The position numbers and the translations under genes are program-made. A model generated the notes under the pieces. That model was not told the origin of the DNA. It worked only from the letters and a program-made list of their open reading frames with translations, and made no database searches. From contig JAGUCH010000001.1 of assembly GCA_019096065.1 (NCBI GenBank), positions 3,720,001 through 3,784,000 of the forward strand: a DNA stretch of 64,000 nt, read 5' to 3'. The stretch comes from Paracyclopina nana (Eukaryota; Arthropoda; Copepoda; Cyclopoida; Cyclopettidae). Position 1 is the stretch's first letter. Each line of letters begins with the position of its first letter. Of this stretch, positions 60,339 through 64,000 are shown in pieces.

Positions 60339-62137
60339 ATGAGTTGTGCCGTGATGTATACACCATATCCAAGTTCGCCATACTTGCTACCATCGGGGCC
60401 GCCAGGTCCGGTCTCGACCCCGAACCACCATCATCATCAGTTGCCCGTACCAAGTTTTGACCGGCACGCGCATACGCCAGTCTCCTCTGCCATTGCTGGA
60501 TCGCCAGTAAACCACCACTCTCCGCAATCGCCGCAAAACCAGCAAAGATTATTGGGCCATAATTTGCCCAATTCGACAGTGGAGCCTAAGTTAGAAAAGG
60601 TTAGAGTGAAAGCAACGAAACTTATGCATTAAATGCATCCTAACTTAATAATAATATTAATTCATAGCAAGACAGACTAAAATGAGGTTGCCGCCTTATT
60701 ATAATAATGAAAAAGCAAGGCAGGAGAAAGTAACTTCTTGGTAATTCACCGACATTGTATTCAGTTCTTGCGAGCCATATTTTATTTCTATGTCATAATG
60801 TCGATGAATTTTATTAATTTATTTTTTTTTGCAAAAATTCAACGGAAGCCTAGAACTGTATCCGGTATAATATTTCAATGGTATCTAATCAAGTGTTTTT
60901 TATGTTGTTTTCCCACTTGCCAAACTTGCGCGAAACAGCAGCATAAAAAAAACTGTTTAAGGGGCAAATTCCAAGCCGAGGATGTTTGTTTCAAACCAAA
61001 TAATCACTGTGTGGTTGTTAATTGGCAAAGAAAATTCTAGGGAATTCCAAAAATGCATACGTTTTGTTGGCTGTTCCATAGGTGAAAATCTTGATCAAGA
61101 AGTTAAAAGTAGCCAGCAAGGCGGCAATTAACAAACGTGGATTTTCTGCATTTTTTCACCCTGACTTGGAATTTTTCTTTCGGTAATTGGGCTTCAACAA
61201 CAGCAAACGTCTTAGGTGACCAAGGTCCCATTCTGGAGCACCAACTCATCTGACTCTCGAATTTGAAAAACCAGTTAGCGCGTTCAAAATAAACTTTGAG
61301 TTGTGGTGGTGCTTACTGAAAAAGGATGTTGCTTTTCAAGAGCGCATGTTTTACTTAACGATAAACGATTTCTCGGGAAATGGCAGGAGTTGATACGCAA
61401 ATTTTCAATCCATAAAAACAAAGAGTCTCTGGTAGCTATTTTTCATTTTAATTTTTTATTTAAAGTATTTTTAGCTTTAAAATTACTTAAGCATTAAATA
61501 TATGCAATCTATGATTATGTGCATGACATAGTTTTGGAACCATCATAAACTTCTCACACGATTTGGCTTTTCTCGAGGCAATTCGATCTTACGCTCTGTA
61601 AACAACATATCAACGTGCATCTGAAAAGTGAGTTTTAAGCTCCCTGCTTTCTTACTAGCAGATGAAATGGGCTTTTATTTATTTTCGGCTTGAGGTGACC
61701 AGAAGTAGATTACTAAAAGTAGCCACAGCAGCATCCCCCTGAGTTATGACCCGAGAAGAATTTCGGACCACCATGATCAACGTGACTTGAATCCAAAATC
61801 TTCTTTCAGAACCTAGATGCCGTTGCTGCTACCAATGTTTGTGATGCTTATGGCCAGCTCTTAGCGGCCTCCTCCAGAGCCTCTGAGAATGCTGGGCCTC
61901 CACCCTCAACCCCACCTTCAGCCACATCGAGGCCAGGCTCGTCCGTGTGTGGCCAGCGTAGGGACTCGGAGGCAAACCCCGAGGGCAAAGAGGAGGCCAG
62001 TGAGAAGTCGGGCAACGCTCAATATTTGGCCTCGAATCGGGTCCTCATCACCAACTACGACAGAGATGCTCAAAGTGCTGTGGAAGAACATTTTAACCGA
62101 GCTCTCAGCTACGCCAACAGCGAAGCTCCAGAAAAAG
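60339..62137 (+). CDS. vg: vestigial, TEAD/Scalloped cofactor (3' part missing from the window)
   Basis: Transcription cofactor that binds the TEAD protein Scalloped; in insects it is the wing selector and also acts in muscle. Two exons are visible, 60339-60599 and 61810-62137, joined in phase 0. The second ends in phase 1 at a GT donor, so at least one further exon must follow. The N-terminus MSCAVMYTPYPSSPYLL matches the start of insect vestigial. Exon 2 holds the Scalloped-interaction domain: AQYLASNRVLITNYDRDAQ, then the TDU core VEEHFNRALSYAN. These 196 codons are about the first half of a typical protein. I did not find the C-terminal Trp/Asn-rich motif in the remaining 1.9 kb, so it probably lies beyond 64000. 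Orthology to vestigial rather than Vgl4/Tgi rests on the sequence before the TDU. Confidence 0.9.
60600..61809. other. vestigial intron 1, nothing further seen
   Basis: A 1.2-kb GT-AG intron (donor AAG|GTTAGA, acceptor TTTCAG). AT-rich, with no exon-like sequence. Confidence 0.6.
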
Positions 62138-63879
62138 GTATTTCGCATTTGACACTTTTTCTTTAGCGACCGTTTTTGCTCATCTATCATTACTCATCAC
62201 TACGCTGCACCGTTAGCTTCCTTAAAAGACGCCTAGACAAACATTTGGCCAGCATTTGGAACTAGATCGGATGCGGAAAAACAAAAACTGTCTCGTCAAT
62301 GTCTACTAGTAGTTCTGCCGAAAGTTAAGGATACTCATGGCTCAAAGGGTCAAGCCGCGTATGAGCGGAGCTAGCTCTTGCGACACTTTTGATAAAATTG
62401 GCGGAAGTTCTGTCTGACGAACCATAGTGCCGAGGTCGAAGTTGTCGTCTTCAGAGAGCTCAGATTTCTCATTTTCAAGTGCACCCTCTGAAGAGTCATA
62501 GGAGCGCCATTTTTAAGGAGCTTCTCTAGAAGAGTTAACTTTTCATTTACTACTCAATTGGAAGCGAGACCTCAGGATAGAGTGGCTGAGCAACCACTAG
62601 TTCTGTAAGAGCTTATCGTGAATGCACTTTTTGTGGCAATTACACGATGATAAATTAATGAAGGATTGTCAAAAATTGTCCCCCATGCGAAGAGACGACT
62701 TAATCTGGAGTCGTTTGTTCTGAGCACCACCCCCACTCATGTTTTTTAGCATGAAGACTACGAGAAGAAAAATCGTTGTCTAGTAAACTGCACTCTACTT
62801 ACTAAAAGAGTCTTGCATTTTCGGCCACCAATGAGTGTGAAATCCTAAAATCATTTGCGGGAATCCGATTCTTCACACTACAGTGGCTCTCTTTCTGTCA
62901 CCTTGACTTGAGAAAAAATTCCTCAATGTGGGTGAAAAATGACTTACTTTGCTATCAAGGATAAGGAGTATCTCTTCCACATGTAGAACATGCATCTGTC
63001 CCGCGTTGAGAAAAGCCAAGCTGAGCAGAAATGGGAAGTGTCTGAGGAAGTGATTTGGCAGCCAGACAATTAGAATTGGTCAGACCAAACTTTTCGCTGT
63101 CAAGTCTGCAAAATGTCTTCGGCGAAGAACTAGCTCTCATTTTTTCCAGTGTATTTCTCGTCGAGCTCATTTACACCTGCTCTTGGTGGTCTAGTTCAAC
63201 ATCTGCACTTTTATGGACTCCCAGCTTTACAAAGTAATGATGACCTTCACCCAGAAACCCTAGTGAGGATCACATTACTTGTCTTCTTCCAAATTTGATA
63301 AGATGAGCAGCTTCAGAGCTTGCAAGCAAAAAAAAACTTGCTGAAGAGGAGCTCCTCAATATTAGCAAAGTGTTTCGATTATATAGTAGTAGATCGACAA
63401 ATTACGAGACGACATAGTTGTCATGCCCTCCTCATGTTTTTCAGCATTTTTCGCATTTCCAAGCCAATTAAGGAATTGAATAGGTGGCTGCTAATAGTTC
63501 AACCGGTTCATGTTCTACACAAAAAATACCATTTGAGCCATAAGGTTGTCTACACCTAAAAACAACTCAAAATTCCAGAACCGTCGTTGATTTGTTGATT
63601 TTCATCTTTTGCTGATATGGTGCTTATCAGCAAACCCAGTGTTAAGCACTTTAGGCAAGCTGGGCAAGGTTTGGAGTAAACACATTTTTGGCTCTCAAGT
63701 TTTCCACGATAGCTAGTAGAGCTCACCCCAAATACTATATGCTTCGTCTGCTCAAGACTGATGAATGTTAGGCGAAATTATCAGTGACACGCCCATAAAA
63801 TTCGAGTTGAATAAACAAAGGTGAAATTCCACCAATAGTCAGGCGAAGAAGAAGGTCGGAGCGAGGAGCGCAAATCGCC
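62138..63879. other. vestigial intron 2 (part) or 3' flank, no exon found
   Basis: No acceptor followed by vestigial-like coding sequence is apparent on + and nothing convincing on -. Confidence 0.45.
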
Positions 63880-64000
63880 ATGTTTTATCAGATAACTATT
63901 TCTGCCGAGTTTCTCGTTATTCTTTTCAGCTTGAACGGGTCCAGCAGCTTCATGGCTGGAAAAATGCGAAATGCAAAGAGTGTACCTGCTGTCAGGCCTA
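63880..64000 (+). CDS. possible start of a secreted protein, cut by the window end
   Basis: An ATG in good context (CGCCATG) opens a frame that is still open at the last base, 40 codons. It starts with a hydrophobic stretch that could be a signal peptide (ISAEFLVILFSLNGSSS), followed by a basic segment. I recognise no family. It could equally be noise in vestigial intron 2: an AG acceptor sits inside it, but the phase left by the last vestigial exon runs into a stop there. Confidence 0.3.
   Translation, partial: MFYQITISAEFLVILFSLNGSSSFMAGKMRNAKSVPAVRP

Overview
The window is animal nuclear DNA with spliced genes and no prokaryotic features. The gene set points to an arthropod: a ventral-veins-lacking type class III POU gene, an Hmx homeobox gene, a vestigial gene, a kainate-type glutamate receptor, a TRPC channel, a PLC-gamma and a DEG/ENaC channel. 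Many introns are only about 43-65 bp. A crustacean is plausible, but I cannot fix the taxon from sequence alone.

Layout. (1) 1.4-3.3 kb: a two-exon vvl-type POU gene on +. Its TGA stop is followed in the same frame by 149 more sense codons and a TAA, which fits regulated stop-codon readthrough. (2) 3.7-33.1 kb: a gene desert of about 29 kb. It holds a roughly 8.9 kb element at 10.0-18.9 kb with a 13-bp terminal inverted repeat. The element is filled by a 210-bp satellite, a roughly 168-bp satellite and two minisatellites. Further on are a hairpin MITE (22.6 kb) and a tRNA-like remnant (23.2 kb). (3) 33.1-46.8 kb: an ionotropic glutamate receptor on - (15 exons, 834 aa). Its 8.7-kb intron 6 contains an entire TRPC channel gene on + (8 exons, 826 aa). 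Intron 5 of that TRPC gene contains a 3.75-kb, almost perfectly palindromic foldback element flanked by TTAA. (4) 48.8-56.6 kb: an Hmx gene on + (5 exons, 461 aa). Its 5.7-kb intron 1 contains a complete PLC-gamma gene on - (13 exons, 1198 aa) that lacks the usual SH3 domain. (5) 56.9-59.4 kb: a two-exon DEG/ENaC sodium channel subunit. (6) 60.3-62.1 kb: the first two exons of vestigial, with the 3' exon(s) not found in the window. (7) The last 120 bases may begin another, secreted, protein.

I built the gene models by hand from splice signals, exon phase and family alignment. In every multi-exon gene all phases close, which supports the models, but single boundaries flagged in the entries are uncertain by a few bases or have alternatives. 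Functionally the block mixes developmental transcription regulators (vvl, Hmx, vg) with membrane signalling genes (iGluR, TRPC, PLC-gamma, DEG/ENaC). TRPC and PLC are partners in phosphoinositide signalling in other animals, but nothing here shows that these two copies work together.
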